From: Membranipora membranacea
Taxonomy: Eukaryota; Bryozoa; Gymnolaemata; Cheilostomatida; Membraniporidae
Length of the DNA: 64,000 bases
NCBI GenBank assembly: GCA_914767715.1
Contig: OU612074.1
Location: 203,501 to 267,500 of the forward strand
Direction: 5' to 3'
Below the pieces are notes generated by a model. That model worked only from the letters and a program-made list of their open reading frames with translations. It was not told where the DNA came from and searched no databases. Position 1 is the stretch's first letter, and each line of letters opens with the position of its first letter. A program made the translations under genes and the position numbers. This document shows, one piece after another, positions 32,782-44,929 of this stretch.

Positions 32782-35700
32782 ATGACGTGGCTTGTCCAAC
32801 TGGCTGTTGCAATATGCCTTCTATTGGTATTGGATGTCTCGGGGAGCGGCTTCCGTCCATTCAGAGGAGGCAATAGTAGACCAGGAGGAGGACCAAGACC
32901 AGGTCAGTCTGTATTTGTCTCTCTCAGATTTAGTCTGAGACCTGTTATCCCGTAACCAGTATGTATCTCTTTAATTGAAACCATTTAAACTAGAAATGCT
33001 GCGATCATAAACGCCACAAGACTTCGGGGGGGGGGGGGGGTGTGGATGACATACACTCAGGTTGTCGATTGAGTTTATGATGGATGGCCAATTGGCGATG
33101 TCATCATAATTGCAAAATAAAATGGCTGTCCTTTCCATGCCACCTATGACGTAGACTCATTGTCCTATTATGTGGCAGAACTCCCCCCACAATTAGTTTC
33201 GGTGAATACAGCCATAAAATATAACGTAACAAACATGTTATAATTGTGGTATATTTATATATATTAAATATATTATTATATATAAAAATAAGGGCTCCTC
33301 TCCATGCTTCCTCCTTGCTTTTTTTAATCTGGCCTCACCGGAATTTTAACTTTGGCTGAGATCAAACACTCCCGCCGCTCAGCCATGCTGGGCTGCATAA
33401 GCTTGCGAAGCTCAGTGCGAAATAATCCAGGTGGTTAGAATTAGTTATGTAGTGAGTGTAAGTAGCAATAAATAGGTACCAAAACAAAACAAGGTAAACC
33501 ACCAAGTAGTAAAAGAGATCACATGTAAATAAAATCTGTCTTCACCGGGATTTGAACTCAGTCGGGCCTCTCGCGCAACAAGCATGTTATAATTGTGGTA
33601 TATTAATATATTATATAGTATAGTATAGTATATATTACATAATTGCATATATTATATAATTGTATATATTATGTAATTGTATATATTATATAATTGTATA
33701 TATTTTATAAGTTTATATATTATATAATTGTATATATTATGTAATATATAATTATTTGTGTTATATAATTGTATATAATATATAATTGTATATATTATAT
33801 AATTGTATGTAATATTTAATTGTATGTACTATATAATTGTATATAATATATAATCGTATGTAATGTATGTATGTAACAAAACAAGTTAAACCACAAAGAA
33901 AATAGAGGAAATGTAAATGCAATCATTTTTTTTAGTCACACTAGGGTATTAAAAAGAAATCCGTCTTCACCGGGATTCGAACCGGGCCTCTCGCTCGCTC
34001 GCTCGTCTGGTCTGTGTAAAAGTTGTAATCCACCAAGTAGTAATAGAGAATTTATGAAAATATCTGGCCTCACAGGAATTAAACTTGGGCCTCCCATGCT
34101 GCAATCAGCCATGCTAACCACTCGCCACGCCTCCCCACTGATGCTCTCATATTTAATTTGAATATGAATGGGTAAAGTGTAATTTTGTTTAATTTTTGTT
34201 TTAATGGCACAGATTAGGCAAAAAACTTGTAAAAAATGCTCCATGCACATGCGCAACTGGATTTACTATACACATGTTGTTGAAGACAGGGCTTTGATTC
34301 AGCCGTTTCTTCTATCTTCCAATATAACCTTTTTTGAAAAAAGTCTTATGCAGCACTGGATATGGGTTTCTTTTGTTTTATATACACACACGTTTATCAT
34401 AAACACAAAACTTCAGTTTTGTGGATAATAGAACAATAAGATGTATAATACAATTTCCATACATCGCACCAGAGACTTAATACTAAATCTAGGCAGGTAA
34501 CCATATACAGCAATGAGGCACTTAGTTGTGAGGGAGGTAACAGCATTGTATCGTGTAGTGTAGTAGTAATGATGCTATCGTTGATTTACACTCCGCAGTT
34601 CACATCTTAGTTGATGGCTGTATGAATTTCAATCTGATTGGGAGTATGAAAATTGTGTTATGTTGAGCAGCCTCTCGTAACCAATCTGCTTTATTATTAT
34701 GATGTCTGAACTCAAAATCAGATCAAAATTGATTGAGTTATAACTACAATACCCGGTATGCAGACTGAAAATCGCTTTTACATCATCGTTAATATGTGAA
34801 TTTATGTTGTGTCCTTGTGCAAATAATATTTGAGAATGAAAAACAAAACCAGAATATGTTGTTGGCAACCTGTATTGTGAACTTTATAATTTATTACATG
34901 CTCAGGCGGTCTACAATGTGCTTCAACTGAGAGAAGAAGAGAGTACTCTTGTTTGAGAAAACGCCTTTGGCAGGAGAGATGTGGTAACTCCCAAGCTATA
35001 GGGCGCTTTTGGTCACGAAGATGTGCTAGCTGCTGTGAGAATAGATGTAGAGATGCTGATCGTTTCTATAGCCTCACAAACCTAGATGGACATGATTGTA
35101 CGCCAAGAGCAAGAAGGCGTACAGGATTCTGCTGTCAAGGTATAACTAAATTTACTTTAATTCTTCCTTTTTAATTTGCTAGATGTCAAGCCTAAAAGTC
35201 ATGGATAGGAGTGAGCATCACCATGTTGTCTCTAGAGATACTGCATATGCATCAAAATTGAAATTTCAATCCCACATCCATTTCCCCCCTTCTTCAAATA
35301 CTCAGACAGATTGAAAATCACTAAAAAATAAACAGTGATTCAACACTCATATCATCTCAACTCAACTCACTCATATCATATCATATCATATCATACCATC
35401 TGAACTCATCATTTACTTCTGATAACCCAGTGATAAAGATGAGACATTTTCAACATGTGAGTCAATCATATTTTTGCTTGCTTAGGCCAGTGAATTTGAG
35501 TAGTGGGACCAGACTTCATGCAAGCAGTAATAATGTGCCTATTGTGTGTATTTAGATGTTTGTGCAAAACCCATAAAGTCCTGAGTGCCAACTTAAATTT
35601 GTGGACGATGCTGTGAAGCAAAAAAGTACAAGAAATACAGAAAACAGCTGAATGGTATAATCAAACCCCAAGGATGAGGACCGCCACCAGCAGATGATAA

Positions 35701-38700
35701 TTTACAGGCAAACAGTCTTATGACACCGGCCCGTGACAAGCAGAAACAGCATTGCTTATAGTGGTAATTGTAAAGCCAAAAGACTGCAAGTGCAAAGTTT
35801 TTACAAAGTAAGAGTTGAAACAGAACCATAATCATGATTGATTTCCATAATCTCTCTGCAAGTGCCTTTGATAACTATTAATGCATCACTCAATGCGTTA
35901 AGGGGGCAACTGCAGCTACATTATCTCAAATCAAACAGCGCAACTCAAGCTGAAATTTACTAGATTAGATCATTCTCATACTGGGATTGAGCCAAATTCA
36001 TCAACTTATTGTTTGATGAGGCCTAACATAGCTGCTTCCAAATTCGCTTTCTTCATGGGAACTCAAAGCAAAATGACACATACAGATTTGTTCCAAGCGT
36101 TTTGATGTAAATTACTAATGAGCCGACAACTGCATGCATAAACAAGCTAAGTGCTAGTGCAGGAGTACTCCAAATATTCAGTATTATTGACCTAGAAACC
36201 AACAAACCTGAGCAATCATTATTAGAACTGTTCAATACAAATCAAAGATAATATGAGTTGTAATCTTTCAACCTCAACCTGAAGTATCAGGATGAGGCAG
36301 TCCGCGATCTATCGTAAACTGTATGAAATCTTGCTGTGTCCCACACAACCTTGTCACACGAGGACAAAGGCTGATACAAGTATAGCTAAACGGACCATAA
36401 ATCAAGATTAAAACACCAAACCAAGACATGGCAACATACACGGATGTGTGTCTAATGGGTCGATGACATTGAATTCCATGAGAAGAATTTAATTCTGTGG
36501 TCGATGAAGATAGAATTCTTTTGGCGTAAACAAATTTTTCTTGGCACAACGTAGAGCAGAAGGATATTAGGAGGTAGTGATAAAATCATAAATGTTGATT
36601 TATCTTTAAAATCTGTTCACCCTAAAAGAATGTTGTAAGAATCATTTCTAATGATGACAAAATGTCATCGCACAAATGTCAAACACAAGCTCACTTGGAA
36701 GGGTGACAGAAGCTCTCCGCCAAAAAAGACATGTTTGGAAATTCAGTCATGAAAGATAAAGCCTACCATAAATAATTAGGACTGAGCATTCCGGCTTAGA
36801 ACACAGCCTTTACGTCAAAGCATAATGATCCACTTGATTGCTCCACACCCATGGTAAATCCATCAAAATAATGGGCTGCCAAGGGTTTAGTATAGAAAAT
36901 GTGAAAATCACCTATCAAAACATTGTACTGGGCAGGTTCGCAAAATCTTATTGTAGTTGTTGGTTTGCGAAAAGATAATAAAGTAAAATCATTGTTGCAA
37001 TATTCGCATGAGAATATAAAATTTTAAATATGTCTGATTTTTTTATGACGCTATTCAATTACCATCACCTGCGTCAGATCTTTGGCCCCTATGTCCTATG
37101 TTTTCAAGTTATTACTATTTTGTGGCTTTATCTGATCACAATGTGATGAGAATCCTGGTTAGACAGAGATCCAATATTTCCATCACTTAACATCTTCTAT
37201 TGTTCCTAAGACATTGACGAGTGTGCAGCCACAGACCCAGCATTCTGTCCTGATGATCAAAGAACAGAATGTATCAATGAGATGGGGTCAGCCTCATGTG
37301 AATGCAAAAGTAAGTACAGCAGTAAGTAGAGCAGCTTGCAGTAAGTAAGTAAGTAAGTACAGCAGCTTGCAGATTAGCGGAGATCACTGAGCCTGCATTG
37401 CGTAGTATAGCAGTCAGGCATCACTGTGCCATCGGCCAATCAGCTTTTCCTACCTCTAGGCATTGGGCAATTTGGATCATTTGAATAAATGATGATTATA
37501 GTTTAGTTTAGTTTAGTTTAGAGTAACTATTGCTAGGAAGTATTGTCTTTATTTACAGATGCAGTAGTAACCTGGTATAAGCAAGAGAGAGATGACATCA
37601 CAAATTACATAAAACAAGACAACCTCCCAGAATTAACAGCTCTGACCCTATGCTTCAGGTTCAAACCTCTAGAGCTAAACCACGACGACCCTCAGGGAGG
37701 AAGATTCATCATCAGCATCTCAGATCAGGATCCAGGTGCGTTTTTTTATATTCACTCCATCCCTCAGGAATCTGGTTGTAAGATATTTGATTTCTCAAAA
37801 TAATACACTGTTTTATGTCAAATGCAACTCCCAGCTTTCCATCCACATGGCTACAAAACATTATCAAATGAGTATATATCATTCCATGTCTAATTTAACC
37901 CATGTTGCTGTCTAATTGAATAACTTCCTGACATTTGCTGATAGTTAGTGTGAATGCCTTTAAATCGAAATTGTTTTCTTCTTCAAAGTGTGTCTTCCAA
38001 TCTTCAAATTGTGCTCTGACAAATTTCCGTAAGCAAACATCACAGCCACAAGCATGAGTCACATTGATAAGATTGTCCTCATGCTACTGTTTGTATAGCA
38101 AATATTTCTTTTCTTCAACAACTAGATGGAGGTTTTAATAAGAAATGGAACCTTGGCATCAGGACAAACCCGTCTCTGTCCTTTGGATTGGCACCGAATA
38201 GTTACTTCACTGATGGTACTGATAATGAGGTAGAGAATAGTCTGTGGAAGGAGGAACACAAGCACTGCTTCGTCTGGGAGGAGGGTGGAGACTTCAAGGT
38301 AATATTGTTTGATGCTAGAATAACTTGAGGTAGCAACCTCCATTGGTGTCGCAGTTGTATTTATGACACATTTGTTTTTGAGCAACCTTGTTAATCCGTT
38401 TGTAAGCTGGATTTTCGTTGAACTTGCCATGGACATATGTGAAACGATATTCAGAATCAAGAAGTGGCTGTAACTCCTTTTTTGGGGTTTTCTTGTTAAT
38501 ACTGTGTCTGGCTTGGCCAGCAATGTATCAATGATCCAATCTTTCGCTAACAAAAATGCAAGTGAATGAATAATTGGTAATTGTGGTACAATTTAATACA
38601 ACTTGTTTGATTTGTTTTATATTTATTATAGTGGTTTGTTGACAACGATCCTGCGCAGCCCGGTCAGCTTAGTCTCTTTAGAACATCATCGGGCAACAAC

Positions 38701-39107
38701 GTAGAGAAGATAAACGCAGGAGGATCTCTAGTCGCATTGCAAGAACAAGACACTCTTGGTAAGTACAAGGTTGTTAAGAGTTTTTCCCAAATGCTATTTA
38801 GAAGTCCTAATGTTTAATGTGAACCAAAATCACGCACATTATTTACACATAACAGATGACTTAATTTGATTTTTTTGCTGCTCGTGTTTCAGGTGGTGGA
38901 TTGGACGAGGATCAATTAACACCTGGATGGATAGCACAGTTAAATCTGTATGGCAGGGCTATGTCAGATAATGAGGTTTTACAAATGAATATGTTCTGTG
39001 AGGAGAAAGGTGATGTGGTCAGTGAGGACACTATTGTGATGATTGGTAATGTGGATACGGCACCAGCAGAGTTTGAGTGTGTAGGATGTGTAACTATGGT
39101 TCCTTGA
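32782..39107 (+). CDS. Secreted protein: ten-Cys module, five-Cys EGF, pentraxin domain (7 exons, complete)
   Basis: Exons 32782-32902, 34906-35139, 37211-37309, 37559-37735, 38126-38298, 38632-38758 and 38893-39107 join in phase to 381 residues. Residues 1-21 form a signal peptide (MTWLVQLAVAICLLLVLDVS). Residues 22-40 are Gly/Arg/Pro-rich. Residues 41-118 hold ten Cys in 78 residues (CASCC, GFCC) and match no module I know. Residues 119-151 are a calcium-binding EGF start (DIDEC) with five of the six usual Cys. Residues 152-381 resemble a pentraxin/laminin-G fold (LTLCFRFKPLEL, KHCFVWEEGGDFK, WFVDND, ALQEQDTLGGGLDEDQ, GWIAQLNLYGRAM). Pentraxins bind ligands with calcium in innate recognition or as extracellular adaptors. 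Poly(A) signal AATAAA at 39290-39295. Chain confidence is high; role inferred. Confidence 0.9.
33300..34140 (-). repeat. Cluster of tRNA-derived SINE fragments in pentraxin-gene intron 1
   Basis: On the minus strand, 34068-34132 has a canonical A box TGGCGAGTGG (34118-34127) and a decayed B box. B boxes also lie at 33973-33983 (GGTTCGAATCC) and 33548-33558 (AGTTCAAATCC), both in the shared context GGTGAAGA on their 3' side; a further diverged piece is near 33325-33420. These appear to be several degraded copies of one or two SINE families in one orientation. Confidence 0.65.
33590..33870. repeat. AT-rich tandem repeat
   Basis: Irregular repeats of about 16-20 bases built on TATATAATTGTATATAT. 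Almost pure A+T with spaced G. It may act as a replication-slippage site; no other role is visible. Confidence 0.85.
34466..34770. repeat. Copy of a foldback-repeat arm family
   Basis: 34469-34610 (CTTAATACTAAATCTAGGCA ..., GATGCTATCGTTGATTTAC) and 34690-34760 (AATCAGATCAAAATTGATTG) match the arms of the structure at 47211-47694. The spacing and order are similar, so this is a second, more diverged copy of the same family. Confidence 0.6.
37310..37372 (+). repeat. Array of GTAAGT words directly at a real 5' splice site
   Basis: The donor of pentraxin-gene exon 3 (A|GTAAGT at 37310) is followed within 63 bases by GTAAGT-type words in two blocks, CAGTAAGTAGAGCAGCTTGC and a (GTAA)n block ending GTAAGTACAGCAGCTTGCAG. 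These are several consensus-like donors in tandem, downstream of the authentic one and in the intron. Confidence 0.85.
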
Positions 39108-41143
39108 GAAACTTTAACTAATATAATTTGGAAACCTGTTTCTTTCAAGCTACTTATTTTATACATTCCACTACCTTAAAAGCATCTCTATACTGATACT
39201 ATAATCTTTCGAAACTAATTTACCATGCTAATATTAATCATGTTCATTGTAAAAAATTAACTTTTCTAAGCTCATTTGATAGTTGCTGGAATAAAAAACA
39301 CTCTTTAAACCGTAACCGTAGCTCAATTTGTTTAGAGTGGCCATCTAAGTCTGAGTCGTCATTGCGGAGAGAGTTACCCCTCTAGAGTACAGGTACAGGG
39401 TCCCATGGCACCTTATTATCGATGAGGCAGATGTCATTGCCAATCGCCTAACAACTGAACACAACTCAAACTGAAGTCACTATATTATTTTTTAGTTCCA
39501 AAAATGGTCGTAAGAAGTAAAAGACCTAAAAGTCACCTGCTGATGTCATGAATGCTTTATGTGTAAATAATTGAGTATTCGCCAGGAAATGATGAGGGCT
39601 GGATGTATTAAGCCTACACTCAAAGGTGCCAGGGGCTAACCATATCAATCTAGAAATTTTTTGTTCCTGAGAAGAAAATCTTGGCATTGTATAGCAAGCA
39701 CGCTCAACTATTCTCATCGGTCCCAAAAATATATTGAAGCTGATTAGCAAGCCTACTATCCGCATCATACATTTCGACCTCACAGACACTACAATTATTA
39801 CATATAAGGGTTTTTGTACCATATATGACATGTTTTTGGGGCCCCTGATAGAGTTAGCTGTCATTACATGTCTTGCTCACATCTTTCCATGAGTCAGTAG
39901 CAAGACAATAATGATATGGGGGCTGTCACTATAAATCGAGACACCTTCCAATGTGGGACTCAAATTTAAAAATCGTCTGGGACCAATTACCTAATATCGA
40001 GCAGCAAGCACTAAGATATTTTTACAATTTCACTGATCCACAAAATAATCAGTTGGTGGCACCACCAGTCAGTGTCCTACACATATCCAACAAGCTCAAT
40101 CCATTCCATCAGCCTGACCATAAAATCATAGCATATGTATAAGGGCTATAAGCCCATGCACTGGATGTCAGGTAGTATTTTTTGATGGCGGTTGAACAAA
40201 ATGAAAATTACAAACCCCTTCAATTGGTACTACTCAGTAATTAATCTTTTATTGAGGATTTATCTCCTTTTTCAACAGGTGGAGACAACTATCTCCAAAA
40301 CTGGTCACCCTCCTGGTTGAACCAGACTAGTCGATGAGCTGGGTGCCTGCCTGCTATCATTTACAACTAGAAATCAATGGTAGTAGTTGACTGAAACAAT
40401 GTTTCAAGACTCTTGATGAAGAAATGAAATAGGCAAACTTTGCCGTGTAATCAGAGCTATCTGGAAACTTCACATAGCATCAATTTGATATTATTGTGTA
40501 CATCTCTTGTAAGTAGTATCACAATATGTCTAACAGTCATATTCATTGACTATCAGTCACAGTGACCTCTGAAAGTTCATTCTTGGTTAATGAGATTAAC
40601 GCTTTGGTCTCATAATCAGAAGATTGTATTAGACTATGTTGTAATCCTGTCAGGCATAGTGCTTTTAATCACAAGCAAACTTAATCATAACTTGGAGGGT
40701 TGTGACTAGAGTGCTTAAACAGTATTGGATAAGCGAATTGATCAGCTGGAAATGGTAGCTGTAAGCTGCTGTGCTCACTCAACTAAAACAGGAAGTGGTA
40801 ACACAAAAGCTAGAAAACAAAGATCTCCGCTACCTCTTTGAAACGATCTAGAGCAAATATCATGTTGTTGGTTTATTATCTTTGCTAAGATAATTTGGAA
40901 GATTGCCAGGCATGTCAATGTCGATGGCATCAGCTCAGTTTACTGCATGCCATACGCTTGGGAAAGTCCAAGAATATATTTCATTTTTGTGAGGATAAAA
41001 ATCTAGATGACAAATCTATGCCGCACAAAATAAGATTGAATACTACTAAATACCTTTGTTCTTTGATTAATTGATGACCAGACTAGCATCTTGAAAATAG
41101 ACATTCCCCACCAAACCACAATTATAAGGTGGAGATAGAAGAA

Positions 41144-41172
41144 ATAAGAATGAGGTAATATCTCATTCTTAT
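41144..41172. repeat. Hairpin with perfect 11-bp arms
   Basis: ATAAGAATGAG, then GTAATAT, then CTCATTCTTAT. It lies 18 bases upstream of a second, longer hairpin. Confidence 0.75.
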
Positions 41173-41189
41173 ATCTTGATTTTATTTGA

Positions 41190-41270
41190 TTTTGGAAGTC
41201 GAAACTTTCAGCCGATCAATAATATAATATTATTATAATATTGATCGGCTGAAAGTTTCGACTTCCAAAA
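41190..41270. repeat. Long hairpin, about 32-bp perfect arms
   Basis: 41190-41221 and 41239-41270 are reverse complements (outer words TTTTGGAAGTCGAAACTTTC / GAAAGTTTCGACTTCCAAAA) around an AT loop of about 17 bases. This is cruciform-prone, and no coding or terminator role is evident. It may be a minimal foldback element. Confidence 0.85.
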
Positions 41271-42294
41271 TAAATTTTTGTTACGCTGTTAATATAAGTA
41301 GATTCGGGACTCTCTAACGGTGTACAGAGAGCGAATATTTGCTGACCCCTGTGACTCCACCTTAAAAACTCCTCCCTCAGATCAATGAACTAAACCTTAG
41401 TTCATTGCTCAGATGAGTACATTACGCACATCACAATAATCAAATGAAATAATCTATAGCATGCAACAATTATTTTGGGAATCTTGTTTTGCTTTTGGTT
41501 ATGTTGCATGTACATTTCATGCAGGCATGCAAAAAACATGGTACTATTTCCGTAATTTAATTTTGCAAAATATCTTTGCAGTGAGCTTGCTTAACCAGTA
41601 CCTCCTGGTCTACCCATAATTCATTGCATAATACTAATCTTATTAAGAGAGCCTGCCAGAAAGGTATTATTACTTTGTCACAGAGTAAAAGCCGCCTCCA
41701 GGATCTGGAATGGAAATATTTCAAGCTCTTCCAAGATTTCATGTCAAAGTGACATGAAATTTTGTGAGGTAATAGTCGGAATATTTCGCCATTTATACAG
41801 ATACGCTTCTCTCAATAGCTCTTTTGGTCATATGAAGCTTTCATACTGCGTCTGGTTTGAAAGCAGCATTGGAAACCAGAAGGCAAAGTTTAGTACAAGC
41901 TAATCTCTCAACCCAATGTAAAATTCAAACACACACTATCTGCAGACAAGGCAAAACAACACTGATGAAATCATGGAAGTAGACGTCATATTCTTAGATA
42001 GTCTAGGGTACATGTTTTTTTCGATGATCTCCAAATGTAAGAAATGTCAGAAGCTGATCAATCGAGCATACCTCTAATGGCCAAGAAACACAGAAAAGAC
42101 CAATCAATTGGCTCATGTTACTCATACTGGTATGGATATTTTGGCACTTTCCCAGATATATTTTCATGATTGTATGAAAGCTGTTCTCTTGCAGGTACTG
42201 TATGCTATGATTGCCGAAGTCTTCATTAATAGTATCCGTTGTAACCTAGCACTTATAGGAACAGCAGAGAGTCTTGTATGCTAAAGAGGCACCA

Positions 42295-43788
42295 ACTCAT
42301 GTGTTATAGAATGGAAATCAGCTAGAGTCACACCTTTTTTTATGATAGGTGATAGAAATGTTCCATCCAACTTTCGACCAATATCAGTTTTACCAATTTT
42401 ATCCAAAATCTTTGAGAAACACATCAATATTCACCTTCAGACATATTTAGAATCAAATAAAATCCTATACAATTTACAGTCAGGTTTCAGAAAAGGTTTC
42501 TCTTGCGTAGATGCTATGCACAAGATATTTAGTGATTGTCTAGACTATAAATCTCAAGGTTATTACATTTCTATAATATTTCTGGACTTTAAAAAAGTGT
42601 TTGATTGTGTTGATCATGCTATACTTCTTCAGAAATTGTCTCGATATGGCATAACTGGATCATCCCATAAACTGCTAGCTTCTTTTTTGAATGATAGGAA
42701 ACAGTATGTAACATTCAACCAGTTAAATTCCACATTACTACCTATTCATAAAGGTGTCCCTCAAGACTCAATCATTGCCTCAACATTATTTTCTATATTC
42801 ATCAATGATCTTTTAAATTTACATCTTTTCTCTACTGTCAATGCTTACACTGATGATACTACTTTAGTCGCCAAAAGCCACAGCATTTTTCAGATAGAGA
42901 GATCTTGCAATATTGATCTCAGTGAGATAAACCGATGGTGTAAGTCAAACAAAATGGTGATCAACACAAAAAAATCACACTATCTTCTTTGTAATGCATC
43001 ACCCAACACAACATTTTCATTATCAATTTCTGGATCTGAACTTGAGAGACAAGCCAAACTAAACTCCTTGGCTATATGATACACGACACACTTTCATGGA
43101 CTGATCATGTTGAATATATTTCAAAAAAGCTGAAGGCTAATCTTGCACTTTTTCAGCAATGCAGATTTTGCATTGGAAGGAAAGCAGCGATGACCTTTTA
43201 CCATCATTTCATTTTGTGTTATTTAATCTATGGTATTCATATTTACTATAACTTAGCCCCTGCTCACATAACAAATCCAATATTTTTACTACGGAAGAGG
43301 GCTTTTAGGCTTATCGCCTTTGTCCATTTCATTCCAAAGCATCTGATATCAACACAGGATCTTTCAAGATCATAAAATCTTCTCCCCTTACCACAGCTTG
43401 CCAGTTATTTCTCTGCCATTTATGGCTATAAAATACATAATATGTTGGCTCCATGTTATATATATGAGCAGTTTTCATTTAATTAACATCGCTTTCAGAT
43501 GGGAGACACGCATTATCTGAAACCTCCATCGAACAATTTTCTTTGCAATCTTTCTATAATATTCAATAGCCTTCCGCAACATCAGGTCTGCAAACAATTT
43601 AAAGTTATCCCGACAATACGCATTCATGTATTTCATGTCTAAGACATAACCATTTTTATTGTTAGTCTTTATCCTTCATATCTCTTCGTTATTAATTTAT
43701 TCCATATTTATTTATTTTTGCTTTTATCTTGGCCCAATAGGAAGAACATCATTTTAATGATGAAGATTGCTTGTCAAAAAAAAAAATT
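42295..43788 (+). mobile_element. Non-LTR retrotransposon fragment (CR1/Jockey-like reverse transcriptase), 5'-truncated
   Basis: From about 42305 an open frame reads SARVTPFF, then FRPISVLPILSKIFEKH, SGFRKGFSCVDAM, LDFKKVFDCVDHA, KGVPQDSIIASTLFSIFIND and the catalytic YTDD (residues near 42846-42857), that is, reverse transcriptase blocks 1 to 5 of a LINE. The frame ends at 43079; the C-terminal part continues in another frame from 43076 (KRAFRLIAFVHFIPKHL), then hits stops. The endonuclease domain is missing. A short poly(A)-like run at 43778-43787 marks the 3' end. Dead copy. Confidence 0.85.
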
Positions 43789-44385
43789 TATTAAACAACT
43801 ACTATCAAAACACTTTAAATCTTACATCTTATAAATTTATTTTATCACCAGTGTAATTTTTTCTTCGTATCTCCGCTTTTCCTTATTGTGTAAGTCATTT
43901 GTTCTGTCACCGCATGAAAAACATAAAAACATAAATAATTCAGCGTTCTTCAATTAAACTCAAACTGATTGAGGCATGTAGTTATGTTGACTCATTGTCT
44001 GTCACAGGATTAGTATTGAAAAGTATTCTGTCACACAAACTAAAACAGGTTTATTAATGGCTTTTTGGCTTCCAAAACAAGTTTACTGCACAAACTCCTT
44101 TCCTCTCACTTATATCAAGTAAATCATGTTAAGTGATTAATATGCAAACTAAACTGAATACTGTTAAGTTTTGATTTGGTGAGTGTTTTCAACTATATTT
44201 AGATATAATATGTGACTCACAACACAAGGTTTATGTTTCTTTAGTGTATGCAGTGCTTATTTTGCTGACCCTCAGATATGATTTCTTTCACAACGACATT
44301 GATTGACAATATAGCTCAAGTTAACAAAGACAATATATACACCCAATGGTGCTTAGGGCTAGGAAAATCAATCATCAAGACCCTG

Positions 44386-44472
44386 CTAGTGGGACCTGAA
44401 CCCGTGACTCCTGTGGCAACAATCGCATGGCAGTGAATTGCACATGCTCTTACCAATTGTGCCATCTAATTG
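44386..44472 (-). repeat. tRNA-derived SINE head with A and B boxes
   Basis: On the minus strand box A TGGCACAATTGG (44453-44464) and box B GGTTCAGGTCC (44392-44402) are both near-consensus with tRNA-like spacing. Acceptor-stem pairing is not evident, so I call it a SINE rather than a tRNA gene. Confidence 0.65.
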
Positions 44473-44607
44473 CACATGATATGTGTTTGGCTTACATAGA
44501 ATGTCGCTGGTAAGGTTTTAGATGTCTTTCTGGCTTGCCAGTATGTATTTCCATGAGTCAGTCAGAAATTGAGTATACATAGGACATATATTCACAAAGG
44601 GTGTAGG

Positions 44608-44690
44608 ATTATCGGACCAATGACTCCTACAGCACCAACATGTGTCTTGCAGTAAACAGCAAGCACACTTGTTGATTGTGCCACCTCACC
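44608..44690 (-). repeat. Second, more degraded SINE copy
   Basis: The minus strand reads TGGCACAATCAACAAGTGTG and later GGAGTCATTGGTCCGATAAT, matching the neighbouring element at 44386-44472 in order and orientation with a decayed A box and B box. Confidence 0.5.
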
Positions 44691-44929
44691 ATCCGAGAAA
44701 AACTAACAGCTGATGGCGCTTATTAGCACTATTCAGTTATTAGTACTGTCCACTCTTCAAGAGAATATGAATTAATTTGTATTCATACAATTTGCCCATG
44801 TTTTTTGTAACTACCAGATAACGAGCTGGTAAGTCACAGATAACAGACATTCTACGTAGCAGTACAACATCAAAAAAGTAATATCCAAGCCAGTTCTTAT
44901 ATTTTTCTTTTAGCTTGTAACCAACAGCC

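Larger units (their letters stand above)
39108..44929. other. Gap between genes
   Basis: Begins with the pentraxin 3' UTR. Then it holds two adjacent hairpins (41144-41270), a non-LTR retrotransposon fragment (about 42295-43788) and two SINE copies (44386-44690), each listed separately. 39310-41130 has no recognisable gene. The TNFR-gene start at 44930 follows an acceptor-like TTCTTTTAG at 44914, so a non-coding first exon may lie in this gap. Confidence 0.55.

Noticed and set aside
44386-44472. Functional tRNA gene on the minus strand
   Set aside because: A and B boxes are present but the acceptor stem is not evident and a degraded second copy lies next to it, so SINE is more likely.
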